Below, piece after piece: positions 51,189 to 61,072 of a stretch of 64,000 nt of DNA; the first letter of the stretch is position 1, and every line of letters starts with the position of its first letter. Source of the stretch: Flavobacterium sp. GSB-24 (GTDB lineage Bacteria > Bacteroidota > Bacteroidia > Flavobacteriales > Flavobacteriaceae). The notes below the pieces were generated by a model, which worked only from the letters and a program-made list of their open reading frames with translations, did no database searches and was not told the origin of the DNA. The stretch lies in NCBI RefSeq assembly GCF_027924665.1, contig NZ_AP027043.1, positions 248,001-312,000 on the forward strand. The letters are read 5' to 3'. The position numbers and the translations under genes were made by a program.

Positions 51189-52325
51189 ATGAAAACTGTC
51201 ATTTTCAAAAAAACACTTTTTATTTTATTCTTCTTATCAAGTTTTATTGGTTTTAGCCAGAGTTTACCTTTATCTCCAGATGCTAAAATAAGTATTCTTA
51301 CTTGCGGTCTTGGAAACGAAACTTACTCTTATTTTGGTCATACAGCTATTCGTGTTGCTGATCCTGCAAATAATATTGATATTGTTTACAATTATGGTGC
51401 TTTTGATTTTAGAACACCAAATTTTGTTGCCAAGTTTGCTAAAGGTGATTTGCAATATTTTATTATCACACACCCTTATGCTGATTTTATAAACGAATAC
51501 AGTTCTGATAAAAGAAGTGTTTACGAACAAGATCTTCAAATTTCACTGCCTTTAAAACAAAAATTATTTGACAATTTAAATAAGGCTTTATTCTCTGAAG
51601 AAAGATATTACACTTATAAATTTATTGATAAAAATTGCACTTCGATGGTTGTTGATGTAATCAATAAATCATTAAACCAAAATGTAATTACCAAAAAAGA
51701 AGATACAGATAAAACATATCGTTCTATTCTTTTCCCTTATTTTGACGGACATTTTTACGATCAATTGGGAACAAGTATAATTTTTGGAACGAAGGTTGAC
51801 CAAATGGGAACGAGAATTTTTCTTCCTTTTGAATTGAAAAACAGCTTAGAAAAAACTACATTTCAAAATCAGCCATTAGTTAGTAAAAGCAAAACATTAT
51901 TGGAATTTACAAAAGAGACTCCAAAATCATGGTGGAATAACATTTATACTTATTTATTTATTTTGCTTTTTGTGATTTTGGCAAGAAATAAAACAGTAGA
52001 CAAAATCTATTTTCTGATTTTATCTTTAATGGGAATTTTCTTTGTTGTGATGGGATTTTATTCTTTTCACCAAGAACTGGCGATGAATTATAACGTTTTA
52101 CTTTTTAGTCCGCTTTTATTGGTTTTAGTTCTGTTTTCTATTTTCAAAAACAAAAAATGGACATATAGATCTTCACTTATAAATTTCGTTCTTTTAGTAG
52201 TCTACTTTTTGTTTTTGATTAATAAGGCTCATTTCTTTATTACTCTGCCATTGATTATTACCAGCGCTGTAGTTTTAGTAAGAACTGCAATCAGAAACAA
52301 AAAGCCAATTCCAATTATAATTTAA
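51189..52325 (+). CDS. DUF4105 (Lnb N-terminal domain) membrane protein
   Basis: A 378-residue protein with a signal peptide, a periplasmic domain (about residues 25-230) and four C-terminal transmembrane segments. The periplasmic domain has the DUF4105 pattern: CGLGNETYSYFGHTAIRV with His51, YNYGAFDF, and KFIDKNCTSMVVD with a Cys. The Pfam domain has been linked to Lnb-type lipoprotein N-acylation in Bacteroidota, so a His/Cys acyltransferase role on lipoproteins is a fair candidate. It probably shares an operon with the PorV2-like gene. Its stop is only 2 bp from the convergent sugar transferase. Confidence 0.82.
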   Translation: MKTVIFKKTLFILFFLSSFIGFSQSLPLSPDAKISILTCGLGNETYSYFGHTAIRVADPANNIDIVYNYGAFDFRTPNFVAKFAKGDLQYFIITHPYADFINEYSSDKRSVYEQDLQISLPLKQKLFDNLNKALFSEERYYTYKFIDKNCTSMVVDVINKSLNQNVITKKEDTDKTYRSILFPYFDGHFYDQLGTSIIFGTKVDQMGTRIFLPFELKNSLEKTTFQNQPLVSKSKTLLEFTKETPKSWWNNIYTYLFILLFVILARNKTVDKIYFLILSLMGIFFVVMGFYSFHQELAMNYNVLLFSPLLLVLVLFSIFKNKKWTYRSSLINFVLLVVYFLFLINKAHFFITLPLIITSAVVLVRTAIRNKKPIPIII

Positions 52326-52327
52326 AA

Positions 52328-53722
52328 TTATTGGCCTCGGTAAAACAAAACTGTTGTAATGGTTTTGAAAGTGATGCTTAAATCGAGAAAAACGCTCCTG
52401 TGTTTGATATAATATAAATCGTATTGAAGTTTAATTAAACTTTCGTCGATAGATTCTCCATAAGAATAATTTACCTGCGCCCAGCCTGTAAGTCCTGGTT
52501 TAATAACATGTCGTGTCTCATAAAAAGGCATAACGCTGGCAATTTCTTCGACAAAGAACGGACGCTCGGGTCTTGGCCCAATGACTGCCATATCGCCTTT
52601 TAAAACATTTATAAACTGCGGCAGTTCATCTATCCTTGACTTTCGCATAAATTTACCAAAAGGAGTAACTCTTTTATCATTATGGGCTGCAAAAACTGCT
52701 CCACCTACTTCAGAATTCTCGGTCATTGTCCTAAACTTGTAAATCTTAAAAACAACACCGTTTTTACCGACTCTTTCCTGCGTATAAAAAAGACTTCCTT
52801 TGTTTCCTAAAAGATTGCAAAACCAAATAATCGGAATAAAAACCACACAAAATAAAAGTCCTATAAAAGAGAAAAAGAATTCCATAATACGAATCAACAA
52901 CAGATATAGTCTATTATTATTACTTCGGCTGAATGGAAAAAAACGGTAGAAATCACGCCCAATATAATGCACTGGGATTCTCTGCGTTTTGCTTTCATAT
53001 ACTTGAGTATATTCACGAATAACATTGCCGTTTTCTAACAAATGAAGCAGCTGCTGGTATAAATCGGCTGTGATACCATCGGTTTTTTGTGATGCAATTA
53101 TAATTTCAGAAACATCATGCTGCGTTACAAATGCTTCTAAATCTTCTTTTTTTATTTCTTTTACATAATGAAAATCTGATACTTCATTTAAACTAGAATC
53201 TGAATTTACAAAACCAATAATTTTATAATGTGGATCGACATTTTCAAGTCCAAGAACTAATTCGTCGACTTCATTTTGATCGCAAATTAAAACTACATTT
53301 TGTCCAAACCGATGTGATGCCAGGAAATACACATAGAAAAATCGCCATAAAAGTAATGAGCTTAGAACAGCAAAATAAAAGATTACGATCACTACTCGCT
53401 GCTTTGGAAGTTCTGGCGATAAAACCGGTGTAAGTAAATATACAGTAACAGCGGTAAGAGAAGTTAAAATTACACTTCGCAAAATCTGAAATTGATTACT
53501 TGCCGTCTGGAGATTATACATTTCAAAAATAGCTCCAAAAACATACACGTAACCAATAAGTAAAAAAGATTTATAAAATCTTTTTTCATTTAAAGTGTAA
53601 TACTGATAATCGAAAAGCACACTAAGTAAAAAGAGTGCTGTAAATATAAACGCTGCATCAAAAAGACAAAGTAGAACCTTTCTTTCTGAAATTTCAAAAT
53701 GCATTTTTCTTTTTGAAAACAT
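52328..53722 (-). CDS. Polyprenyl-phosphate sugar-1-phosphate transferase (initiating glycosyltransferase)
   Basis: A 464-residue protein of the polyprenyl glycosylphosphotransferase family that loads the first sugar phosphate onto undecaprenyl phosphate. Four N-terminal membrane segments and a CoA-binding-like middle are followed by a membrane hairpin and the catalytic part: FYTQERVGKNG, YKFRTMTENS, SRIDELPQFINVLKGDM, VIGPRPERP and PGLTGWAQVN. The large N-terminal domain places it with WbaP/CpsE-like enzymes. It is the last gene of the polysaccharide locus and converges with the DUF4105-type gene with no terminator between. Confidence 0.93.
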   Translation of the reverse strand: MFSKRKMHFEISERKVLLCLFDAAFIFTALFLLSVLFDYQYYTLNEKRFYKSFLLIGYVYVFGAIFEMYNLQTASNQFQILRSVILTSLTAVTVYLLTPVLSPELPKQRVVIVIFYFAVLSSLLLWRFFYVYFLASHRFGQNVVLICDQNEVDELVLGLENVDPHYKIIGFVNSDSSLNEVSDFHYVKEIKKEDLEAFVTQHDVSEIIIASQKTDGITADLYQQLLHLLENGNVIREYTQVYESKTQRIPVHYIGRDFYRFFPFSRSNNNRLYLLLIRIMEFFFSFIGLLFCVVFIPIIWFCNLLGNKGSLFYTQERVGKNGVVFKIYKFRTMTENSEVGGAVFAAHNDKRVTPFGKFMRKSRIDELPQFINVLKGDMAVIGPRPERPFFVEEIASVMPFYETRHVIKPGLTGWAQVNYSYGESIDESLIKLQYDLYYIKHRSVFLDLSITFKTITTVLFYRGQ

Positions 53723-53781
53723 TTTTTTAAAGTTTGTTAGGGGCTTAAACTTGAGGCAAATGTATTGTAAAAAATTTTAAA

Positions 53782-55131
53782 TTAATCTACTAAATTTTCT
53801 GCTTTTTCGGGAATTTTAATCTTTACCGATAGAAGACTCAGCGCATATATAAATGCTGGCGCAGCAATTCTCATTGCAGCATGATTGATAGTTAACAGCC
53901 AAAAAACAACACAGGATAAAAAATAGAGGTGCTGTCGATTATTTATGTAAAGTACAAAAGGAGTTATAAATAGTATTAGTAAACCAAAAATTCCAAATAT
54001 ACCATGTTCAGAAAGCATTCTTGTAATTTCATTATGAGACGCAGCTTCTTCTTTTAAATACTCTAACCTTCTGGACTTACTTAATCCAGCCCCAACACCT
54101 AGAATTGGATCATCTAGAAACAGCTTTATTTCTGCATCCATAATTTCTTCTCGCCCGCCTAACCTGTCCTTTTTTTCTCTTCCTCGAGCATCTTTGTTAG
54201 CATATCGTTTTTCAATCAATCCAGAAGTTTGAATAGAAGAATATGTCCAAATACCTAATCCCATTAAAGCGGTTACGACAAAAATCAAAATAAATTTACC
54301 TCTGCCTCTTGCATTTGAGTTTCTGTATAGTAAAAATAACAAGCAAACAATCATACCTACAGCAGTAATAATACCGCCTCTTGAAAATGTAACTATTCCT
54401 CTATAAGTTATGAAAACCAATAAAAATCCATTTAATAGTATTGCTCTTTTTGATTTCGAAAACAATATGAATTGGGTAAAAAAGACAAACATTCCTAATC
54501 CTAAAATGGTTGAAACTTGGTTCGGACCAAATCCTCCTGAAGTTTCAAAATTTGACTGTGTTCCTGTTATCACATCTTTAACACTTGGATTGTATAAAAA
54601 CAAATAGACGGTTGTGGTTACAACTGGCAATCCCAGTGCAACCATGATATTTTGCAAATCAGAAAAAAGCATCCCTCTTTTCATTGTATATATTGCAGAT
54701 ATTGCCAGACATACAGGACCTGATAAATTAAAAAACAAAGCTTTTTTAATATCTATCGAAGGATCTGAGGCTGCAACAGTAAATAAAATACCTGGTATTA
54801 ATAGAATTAGGAAAAAACAATAGATAAATCCATTCCGAGAAAAATTACTGTAAAACATTCCCATCAACATGAAGAAAATCACACTAAACTTTACATACTC
54901 ATTGTTAAAGTTTCCACCTGTCATTCTTAAAAAAACCTCAGCACCAACTAAATAAGCTGTAACTAATAAAACTTCATTATTCTTGTTTCTTGTTTTATAA
55001 ACTATATAAAATCCAACAATAGGAATTATTACACTGTATATTTTGGATAAAAAAGGCACAGCAAAAACAACTATCGCAATTGCTGCATGAATTATTAGAA
55101 GAAATTCATAAGACCATTTTTTGTTTTTCAT
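53782..55131 (-). CDS. O-antigen ligase/polymerase family membrane protein
   Basis: A 449-residue polytopic protein with about eleven hydrophobic segments. A large hydrophilic loop after the middle contains GRGGREEIMDAEI-like sequence (KDRLGGREEIMDAEIKLF), then DDPILGVGAGLSKSRRL and ASHNEITRMLSEHGIFG. This is the Wzy_C/WaaL signature, with the conserved His-Asn region and the catalytic loop Arg residues. It either polymerises repeat units or ligates the glycan to lipid A core. It cannot be told apart by sequence alone. It is 17 bp downstream of a GT4 gene. Confidence 0.88.
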   Translation of the reverse strand: MKNKKWSYEFLLIIHAAIAIVVFAVPFLSKIYSVIIPIVGFYIVYKTRNKNNEVLLVTAYLVGAEVFLRMTGGNFNNEYVKFSVIFFMLMGMFYSNFSRNGFIYCFFLILLIPGILFTVAASDPSIDIKKALFFNLSGPVCLAISAIYTMKRGMLFSDLQNIMVALGLPVVTTTVYLFLYNPSVKDVITGTQSNFETSGGFGPNQVSTILGLGMFVFFTQFILFSKSKRAILLNGFLLVFITYRGIVTFSRGGIITAVGMIVCLLFLLYRNSNARGRGKFILIFVVTALMGLGIWTYSSIQTSGLIEKRYANKDARGREKKDRLGGREEIMDAEIKLFLDDPILGVGAGLSKSRRLEYLKEEAASHNEITRMLSEHGIFGIFGLLILFITPFVLYINNRQHLYFLSCVVFWLLTINHAAMRIAAPAFIYALSLLSVKIKIPEKAENLVD

Positions 55132-55148
55132 TTATTCCCTGGATTATT

Positions 55149-56237
55149 TTAAACAGCTAAAATAGTTAAAGATTTCAACCATAAAAGATACTCTGCAATG
55201 ATATTTTTTTCACTAAAATTCAATTGGACTTTATGATTTAAGGTTTCTCCTAGTTGTTTTCTTAAATTTTCATTAAGAATAAGTTTTTCAACTGCTTCTA
55301 CAAATTGAATCACGTCATTTGATTCTACTATTAAACCTTCTTTCTGTGACATTATTACTTTTGAGATCTCTCCAACATTCGTTGCTATTACAGGAAGAGC
55401 ATGACGTCCATATTCTAAAATAGCCAAAGGAAGTCCTTCAGATAGAGAAGGCAAAACTCCAATTTGACATTGCTGAATTGCTGAATCAACATTATCTGTT
55501 GAACTATATAAAAAAACAACTTCATCAAGTTTTAACAAGTTGATCTTTTTTTTGAGTTCTTCTGAATATGTATCGTGAAAATCCTTTCCAAATAAATGAA
55601 AGGTCCAATCGGGAAATTTATTTCTAATTATATTGGCAGCGTTAACAAGTAAGTGGTGATTTTTTTGCGGTCGTAGATTCGCCACACAAATAATTCTTTT
55701 TTCATCCTTACCTTTTAACAAAACTCGCTCTTTAGTCGCAAAAGAATCAATAATAAAATTAGGTAAATAAATAAAATTTGAACACCATAAATAAGATTGC
55801 GCCCAATCTCTCAAATCTGAATTTACTGAAATAACACCTCTAAAAAATATAGAACCAATTTTTAAACTTAAATTTTTCCTTGAAGACAAATCCTGCGAAA
55901 TTCCGTAATGATCATGCCATATAATTTTGATTCTTGGCAAAGTTAATTTTACTAAAACTGCAATAAAAAAAGAAGAACTATGCGCATGAATGAATGTAAC
56001 TTTATTACTTTTTAAATAATTACGAAGTCTAAAAACTGCCTTGTAATCAATCTTTTTCCTTTTCTTTAAAAAGAGATATGAAACTTTTTCATTTATTTCA
56101 CTTTTAAGTAAACCTTCTTTTCTAGATACGATTAGTCCGGAGAATTCTATTTCTTTAGCTAATCCGTTTGCATAATTGACCGCCATTCTTTCAGCTCCTC
56201 CTGCTTCCAAAGAATCAATAATTTGAACAATTCTCAT
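55149..56237 (-). CDS. Glycosyltransferase family 4
   Basis: A 362-residue GT-B glycosyltransferase. The N-terminus MRIVQIIDSLEAGGAERMAVNYANGL is the classical acceptor-side motif (read in parts), followed by IHAHSSSF and IWHDHYG. The C-terminal donor domain has IICVANLRPQKNHHLLVNA and the E-x7-E motif PSLSEGLPLAILEYGRHALPVI. It retains the sugar configuration and adds a hexose to the growing lipid-linked glycan in the cytoplasm. Overlaps the neighbouring GT4 by 4 bp. Exact sugar is not readable. Confidence 0.9.
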   Translation of the reverse strand: MRIVQIIDSLEAGGAERMAVNYANGLAKEIEFSGLIVSRKEGLLKSEINEKVSYLFLKKRKKIDYKAVFRLRNYLKSNKVTFIHAHSSSFFIAVLVKLTLPRIKIIWHDHYGISQDLSSRKNLSLKIGSIFFRGVISVNSDLRDWAQSYLWCSNFIYLPNFIIDSFATKERVLLKGKDEKRIICVANLRPQKNHHLLVNAANIIRNKFPDWTFHLFGKDFHDTYSEELKKKINLLKLDEVVFLYSSTDNVDSAIQQCQIGVLPSLSEGLPLAILEYGRHALPVIATNVGEISKVIMSQKEGLIVESNDVIQFVEAVEKLILNENLRKQLGETLNHKVQLNFSEKNIIAEYLLWLKSLTILAV

Positions 56238-57355
56238 TTAAACAAAAGTTTTTTAATTTCGGATTCGAAAAGTTCTAAAGTATAATACTGTGACCAATCC
56301 TGCGACAATGTACTTTTTAACTTATAATTATTTTCGACAGCGATTAAATTCTCAATCTGCTTTACATCTTGATTTAAATCCATTTCTAGCAAAATACCTC
56401 TATTTCCAAAATCAAGCATAGAAGGAACGCATGAAACTTTACTTGCCACTGGAATACATCCCCAAAACATGGCTTCTGCAATAGCTTTTGGCCAGCCTTC
56501 ACTTTTTGATGGCAATATTACAAAATGACTTTTCTGGTATGCTTCTTTGATAGTTTCTTTACTTTCATTTCCATGAAAAACAATAAAATCTTGAAGATGA
56601 TTTTGTTGAACATAGTTTTGTAAATTTTCTTTTTCTGAACCTTCACCGTAAATATTCAAAACAACCTTTCTTTCTTTTTCAAGTAGCTTTTCAATTAGTT
56701 TTATTGCATACAATGGATTTTTTCCTGAAACTAAACTTCCAACAAACATAAAATCTATTGATGATTTTAAACCTGTTTTGGTAATAATTTCTTTTTCCGA
56801 CTCTGAGTAAGTTGCTGTAAAAAATGATTTTATATTTTTAGACTGCTTTTCCCAATCGCCATAAACCAATACCTGCATGTTTCGGGTTAAAAATGTATTA
56901 TTAAGAATCCATTTCTGAAGACGATATGAAAATGGCTGTTTACTTCTAGGATCCCAGTTACCAGCATATTTGGCTGTTTTTATTTTTTTTGGAAAAAATA
57001 TTTGAGCCAGACAACCTATAAGCCCGACATTTCCCGGACAACGTAAATGAATATGATCTGATTCTTTCATTGCCCAAAAAATTTTCCAAAAAATAATCGG
57101 CAGTTTAAGTAAAGAAATCAAAGCATCAGATAACTTCTTAAAATTAAAGCTGGGAATCTCCCTAAAATCAATATTTTGAAAATTATAAAAAGTATCAACT
57201 TCCGTTAAGTTTCTCTTCGAGCTTAAAGGAGCGACAATAATTAATTCATCAATATATTTAAGCCAAATATTCATTTCACGAACATAAGGAGCATAGCCAT
57301 ATAGATTATTGGCTTTCTCAATATGATCAACGTGAGTTATTATTAAAAACTTCAT
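56234..57355 (-). CDS. Glycosyltransferase family 4
   Basis: A 373-residue GT-B enzyme, not a close copy of its neighbour. It opens with FLIITHVDHIEKANNLYGYAP and a membrane-facing stretch with LRCPGNVGLIGCLAQIF. The donor domain includes DFMFVGSLVSGKNPLYAIKLI, IYGEGSEKENL and the E-x7-E region LPSKSEGWPKAIAEAMFWGCIP. Its start overlaps nothing, but its stop overlaps the downstream GT4 gene by 4 bp. The sugar and acceptor are unknown. Confidence 0.9.
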   Translation of the reverse strand: MKFLIITHVDHIEKANNLYGYAPYVREMNIWLKYIDELIIVAPLSSKRNLTEVDTFYNFQNIDFREIPSFNFKKLSDALISLLKLPIIFWKIFWAMKESDHIHLRCPGNVGLIGCLAQIFFPKKIKTAKYAGNWDPRSKQPFSYRLQKWILNNTFLTRNMQVLVYGDWEKQSKNIKSFFTATYSESEKEIITKTGLKSSIDFMFVGSLVSGKNPLYAIKLIEKLLEKERKVVLNIYGEGSEKENLQNYVQQNHLQDFIVFHGNESKETIKEAYQKSHFVILPSKSEGWPKAIAEAMFWGCIPVASKVSCVPSMLDFGNRGILLEMDLNQDVKQIENLIAVENNYKLKSTLSQDWSQYYTLELFESEIKKLLFK

Positions 57356-57364
57356 TTATAAATC

Positions 57365-58360
57365 TTAAACGTTGGGTTTATTAAACAATAAACCTATTAG
57401 TCCAATAGTTCTTCCAAAAGATTCAGTAAATGCACTTTTTTTATTCTTTTCTGTTAGAGTGTTACTGAGACGAATTATTGTGAGTAAAATGGTAATGGCA
57501 TTCCATTTATATCGTGCCAGTAAATTTGGTTTCGGATTCTTAATTCTCCAAACATACCATCCGTTTCTAACTACCATTTTCCCATATTTAAATAGATTTG
57601 GCCTACCTTCTGGAGCATGAAAATGACTTAATTTTACATTGGTATTAATTACATTTTTACCAAACTGTAAAGCTCTTAAACTAAAATCTGCATCTTCGTA
57701 TAAACCATATCCTTCAAAGAATTTTGAAAATTTAATTTTTTCAAAGACACTTTTTTTAAAAGCCATAGACATTCCAATTAGCAAGTCAACCTCATATGTT
57801 TTTCCTGTTAAAGGGAATCCACAAGTTCTTCCATGAGAGTATAAAGGCATTTTACCTGGTCCAAGGTTAGAAGCAAGACCAAGATAATTTCTAACAACAT
57901 TTCTTAAGCCTTCCTTATAAAAATATCCTTCAAACAAATAAAACTTTTTACGGCTATAAGAATGATTTCTCTCTTGAATCTTCCATTTATTTTCATTAAC
58001 TGCAACTCCTCCTACTCCAACAATTTCGTCATCACTTTGAAATGTTTTAATAATTTCTTCAAAATACTTAGGCTCTAAAATCGTATCATCATCTAAAAAA
58101 CAAACAATTTCAGATTGTGGATCAACTTTTGAAATTCCAAAATTACGTTGTTTAGTTAACCCTCTATCTTCATCTTTTACTCTAAAATATTTCAGGTTTT
58201 TAAAGTCATGTCCCTTCAGAATAAATTCTGTTTTATCATTTAATGATCCGTCAATTACTAAAATTTCATCTGGATATTTATCTTGAATACTTACCGATTC
58301 GAGTAATTTAAATAAGGATTCAGCTCGCATGTAAGTACAGACAATTAACGAAACTTTCAT
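57365..58360 (-). CDS. Glycosyltransferase family 2
   Basis: A 331-residue inverting GT-A enzyme. The N-terminal strand SLIVCTYMRAESLFKLLESV, the nucleotide-sugar DxD-type FLDDDTIL and the acceptor region FKKSVFEKI...YGLYEDADFSLRA (the ED motif, read in parts) identify it. A hydrophobic C-terminal segment may lie at the membrane. Its start codon overlaps the stop of the upstream GT2 gene by 4 bp. Confidence 0.9.
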   Translation of the reverse strand: MKVSLIVCTYMRAESLFKLLESVSIQDKYPDEILVIDGSLNDKTEFILKGHDFKNLKYFRVKDEDRGLTKQRNFGISKVDPQSEIVCFLDDDTILEPKYFEEIIKTFQSDDEIVGVGGVAVNENKWKIQERNHSYSRKKFYLFEGYFYKEGLRNVVRNYLGLASNLGPGKMPLYSHGRTCGFPLTGKTYEVDLLIGMSMAFKKSVFEKIKFSKFFEGYGLYEDADFSLRALQFGKNVINTNVKLSHFHAPEGRPNLFKYGKMVVRNGWYVWRIKNPKPNLLARYKWNAITILLTIIRLSNTLTEKNKKSAFTESFGRTIGLIGLLFNKPNV

Positions 58361-59901
58361 TTTTGACTATTTAGTTTGTTGGCCCAATATAAACTTTTAT
58401 TCCATTGCCTTTGATAATTAGCATAATATCTAAATGGGTTTTTAATTTTTTGAACACTGTAAAATTTAAAAAACAAAGTCGTTTTATAGCTGTTTAACTG
58501 CTCCTTTGTTAAATTTAAAAGATTATATAACATTACAGTCGGAGAAGGTTTTGGCTGTATTTTATCTTCTTGCCAAGGAAGAGTAAGTTTTCCTCTAAAA
58601 CCGCCAATCGGTGCTTTAAGATGAATTATTTCTGGCTTAGGCAAATAGGTAATGTCAAATCCTAAATTTCTGAGCTGCATTCCATAATCACTATCTTCAC
58701 CATAACCAAATTCAAAATTAGTATTATAAAAGATGTTTTCAATATTTTTCGTTTTTAAAATACTACATCCTGAGCCAAAGCTAGTGAACTGAGATTTTTG
58801 TTTGTTTTTTTTACCTTGCGGGTAGTCAGACGCATAACATCCAAAAGTTACCTGTTCAAGACCTTCTTTTTTGATTAGTTCAAAAGCTTGCTTTAAAAAA
58901 CCATAATCAATTCTAATGTCATCATCAGCCATAAAAACCCATTCGCTAGTTACGTTTTTGAGAGCTAGATTTCGTGCATTACATGCACCTGTTTTGTGAG
59001 TAAAAATATGCTTGATAAAAAAAGGCCAACTTTCTTTTTCTATATAAGATAGATCCGAAACAGATTCATTAACAGGATTTTGTTCTACGATGATTACATT
59101 TTGTGGCAAAAAACTTTGTAATGATAAATCTTTTAAAAAATCATACAAATATTTTTTACGTCCGATTGTTGGAATTATAATATCTAAAGTTCCTTTTTCT
59201 ACTACTTTTTTGCTTGATTGTATTTCAATTTGTTCTAATATACTGCTATCTAGATTTCTTTTTTTATAGAACAAACTAAATAAGAGAGGGAAAACTGTAA
59301 ATTTTCGCTCATAAAGAAATAAATTCAAAAACAATAAAAAAACCCAGCTTGTTTTATAATGCTGTTTGACAAATCGAAATAAAAGAAATTTACTTTCACT
59401 TTGTTTTGATAATGACTCTGAAAACTCTTTTATTAACATTGGCTCTGAATAACAAAACAGCCCCAGAGGCATTGCTAATTTTGCAATTGAGTTTAAAAAA
59501 TAATCAAAGTTTTTATCTTTTTGCACTTCATTTTTTAGCATCAATAAAATAGAAGCATGAACTCCCCCAACATGACTGCTCATTTGCCAAGTTGGATAAT
59601 TAACCTTTTTATTGATGTTTAAAAAAGGTGATGTTTCAACATATCCAATCTCCTTTGATATAAAATAATTTGAAGACAAATTATACGATGCCATTATTTT
59701 TTCATGATGAAAAATATTCTTAAATTCAAGAATATTAAGATTTGATCTGAATGAAATATGGCACCAAATAATCAAAGTTTGCGGAAATTTTTCTGCAAGC
59801 TCAATTAGGTTTTCAGTAATACTATTCTTCTCAAAAGGTACTTTGGCGTCTTTTGTTTCAACCTCAACAACCTTATTTTTTTGATGATAAACAATTATCA
59901 C
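58357..59901 (-). CDS. Glycosyltransferase family 2 with N-terminal extra domain
   Basis: A 514-residue protein in two parts. The C-terminal part (from about residue 238) is a normal GT2: LDIIIPTIGRKKYLYDFL, ADDDIRIDYGFL for the DxD, and FGYGEDSDYGMQLRNLG. The N-terminal 230 residues (IIVYHQKNKVVEVE, LIIWCHISFRSN, and a Trp/His stretch WQMSSHVGGVHAS) do not match a family I know and could be a second GT-like half. There is a 4-bp overlap with the next GT2. The donor and acceptor are unknown. Confidence 0.85.
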   Translation of the reverse strand: MIIVYHQKNKVVEVETKDAKVPFEKNSITENLIELAEKFPQTLIIWCHISFRSNLNILEFKNIFHHEKIMASYNLSSNYFISKEIGYVETSPFLNINKKVNYPTWQMSSHVGGVHASILLMLKNEVQKDKNFDYFLNSIAKLAMPLGLFCYSEPMLIKEFSESLSKQSESKFLLFRFVKQHYKTSWVFLLFLNLFLYERKFTVFPLLFSLFYKKRNLDSSILEQIEIQSSKKVVEKGTLDIIIPTIGRKKYLYDFLKDLSLQSFLPQNVIIVEQNPVNESVSDLSYIEKESWPFFIKHIFTHKTGACNARNLALKNVTSEWVFMADDDIRIDYGFLKQAFELIKKEGLEQVTFGCYASDYPQGKKNKQKSQFTSFGSGCSILKTKNIENIFYNTNFEFGYGEDSDYGMQLRNLGFDITYLPKPEIIHLKAPIGGFRGKLTLPWQEDKIQPKPSPTVMLYNLLNLTKEQLNSYKTTLFFKFYSVQKIKNPFRYYANYQRQWNKSLYWANKLNSQK

Positions 59902-59905
59902 TTTT

Positions 59906-61072
59906 TTATTTTTTTAGGTTTAATCTTTTTTGATAAAAGTTGATATTTTCAATCACAATATTATTTATATCAAATTTTTCTTCAACGTTTAATCTTGCTG
60001 ACTTACCAAGTTGTTGAGCAAAGAGATTATCACTCAAAACTTTCTTTATTTTTTCTGCGTATAAATCATGATTAGAAGGATGAACTAAAAAACCGCTTTC
60101 TTCGTCTACAATAAGTTCTTGCGACCATCCAATATCACTATTGACAACTGCTTTTTGCATTGCCATAGATTCGATAGTTACCATTCCTAAAGTTTCAGCA
60201 AAGGTTGGAAACACACATACATTTGCTTTCTTAATATAATTTTGAATTTCACTGTATGGAATTTTACCTAAATAGGTTACATTTTTCAGATCCTCTTCAG
60301 TAAATAAGCTTTTCATCAAATCCCAAGTTGATTTTGAATTTGTTTTTAAGTCGAAAGAATCTCCGCCAATTAAAACTAATTTGGCATTTGGAAAATCTTC
60401 ACGCACTTTATTAAAAATATGTGGAAGTTCTAGAACTCCTTTTTTCCTAATTAGAGTACCAGCATATAAAATCAAATCTTTTTCAAACTCTTCTGGTGTT
60501 TCATTTTCAAAATTTTGAAGATCCAAACCATAGTGAATCATCTTAATTTCTTTTCCTTTTATATGAAAAAGATCTTTCGAAACTTCTCCTGCAAATTTAG
60601 TTGGAGCAATAAATGCTTCTGCCCTATTTATCGCCAGTTTTTCAAACCAGAAATTCTTGCGTTTTTGTTTTCTGTTTTCTAAATGACAGAAATAGGCATC
60701 ACTTCCATGAAACCGAATTATCAAAGGAATTTTAAAATTCATAAAAGCTGTAATTCCTGTCCAATCAGGAGCTTCAATTATATTTATATTCTTTTCTTCA
60801 ATAATTTTATTAATAAAATTTTCTATCTTTTTTCTATTGAAATAAAAATTAAAAAACCTGCCTTTTTTATTATCTAAACTGTAAATGGTAACATTTTCTT
60901 CTTCTATAATAAATTTTTCTTTTTGCCCATATACAAAAACAGAAACTTGCACATTGGATTTTCTCAGTTTTTCAACTAAAGTATAAACGCTTGTACCTAT
61001 TCCGCCATCATGTCCGAAAGCTTTATGAGGATAGTGAGATACAATATAGGCAACATGTAAATTTGATTTCAT
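59906..61072 (-). CDS. Glycosyltransferase family 4
   Basis: A 388-residue GT-B enzyme. The acceptor domain has the Gly-rich YPHKAFGHDGGIGTSVYTLVE (read in parts), RFHGSDAYF and APTKFAGEV; the donor domain has LILYAGTLIRKKGVLELPHIF, VLIGGDSF and FPTFAETLGMVTIESMAM with the E-x7-E pair. The start overlaps the end of the fucosyltransferase-like gene by 4 bp. It adds one sugar in the repeat unit, identity unknown. Confidence 0.9.
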   Translation of the reverse strand: MKSNLHVAYIVSHYPHKAFGHDGGIGTSVYTLVEKLRKSNVQVSVFVYGQKEKFIIEEENVTIYSLDNKKGRFFNFYFNRKKIENFINKIIEEKNINIIEAPDWTGITAFMNFKIPLIIRFHGSDAYFCHLENRKQKRKNFWFEKLAINRAEAFIAPTKFAGEVSKDLFHIKGKEIKMIHYGLDLQNFENETPEEFEKDLILYAGTLIRKKGVLELPHIFNKVREDFPNAKLVLIGGDSFDLKTNSKSTWDLMKSLFTEEDLKNVTYLGKIPYSEIQNYIKKANVCVFPTFAETLGMVTIESMAMQKAVVNSDIGWSQELIVDEESGFLVHPSNHDLYAEKIKKVLSDNLFAQQLGKSARLNVEEKFDINNIVIENINFYQKRLNLKK

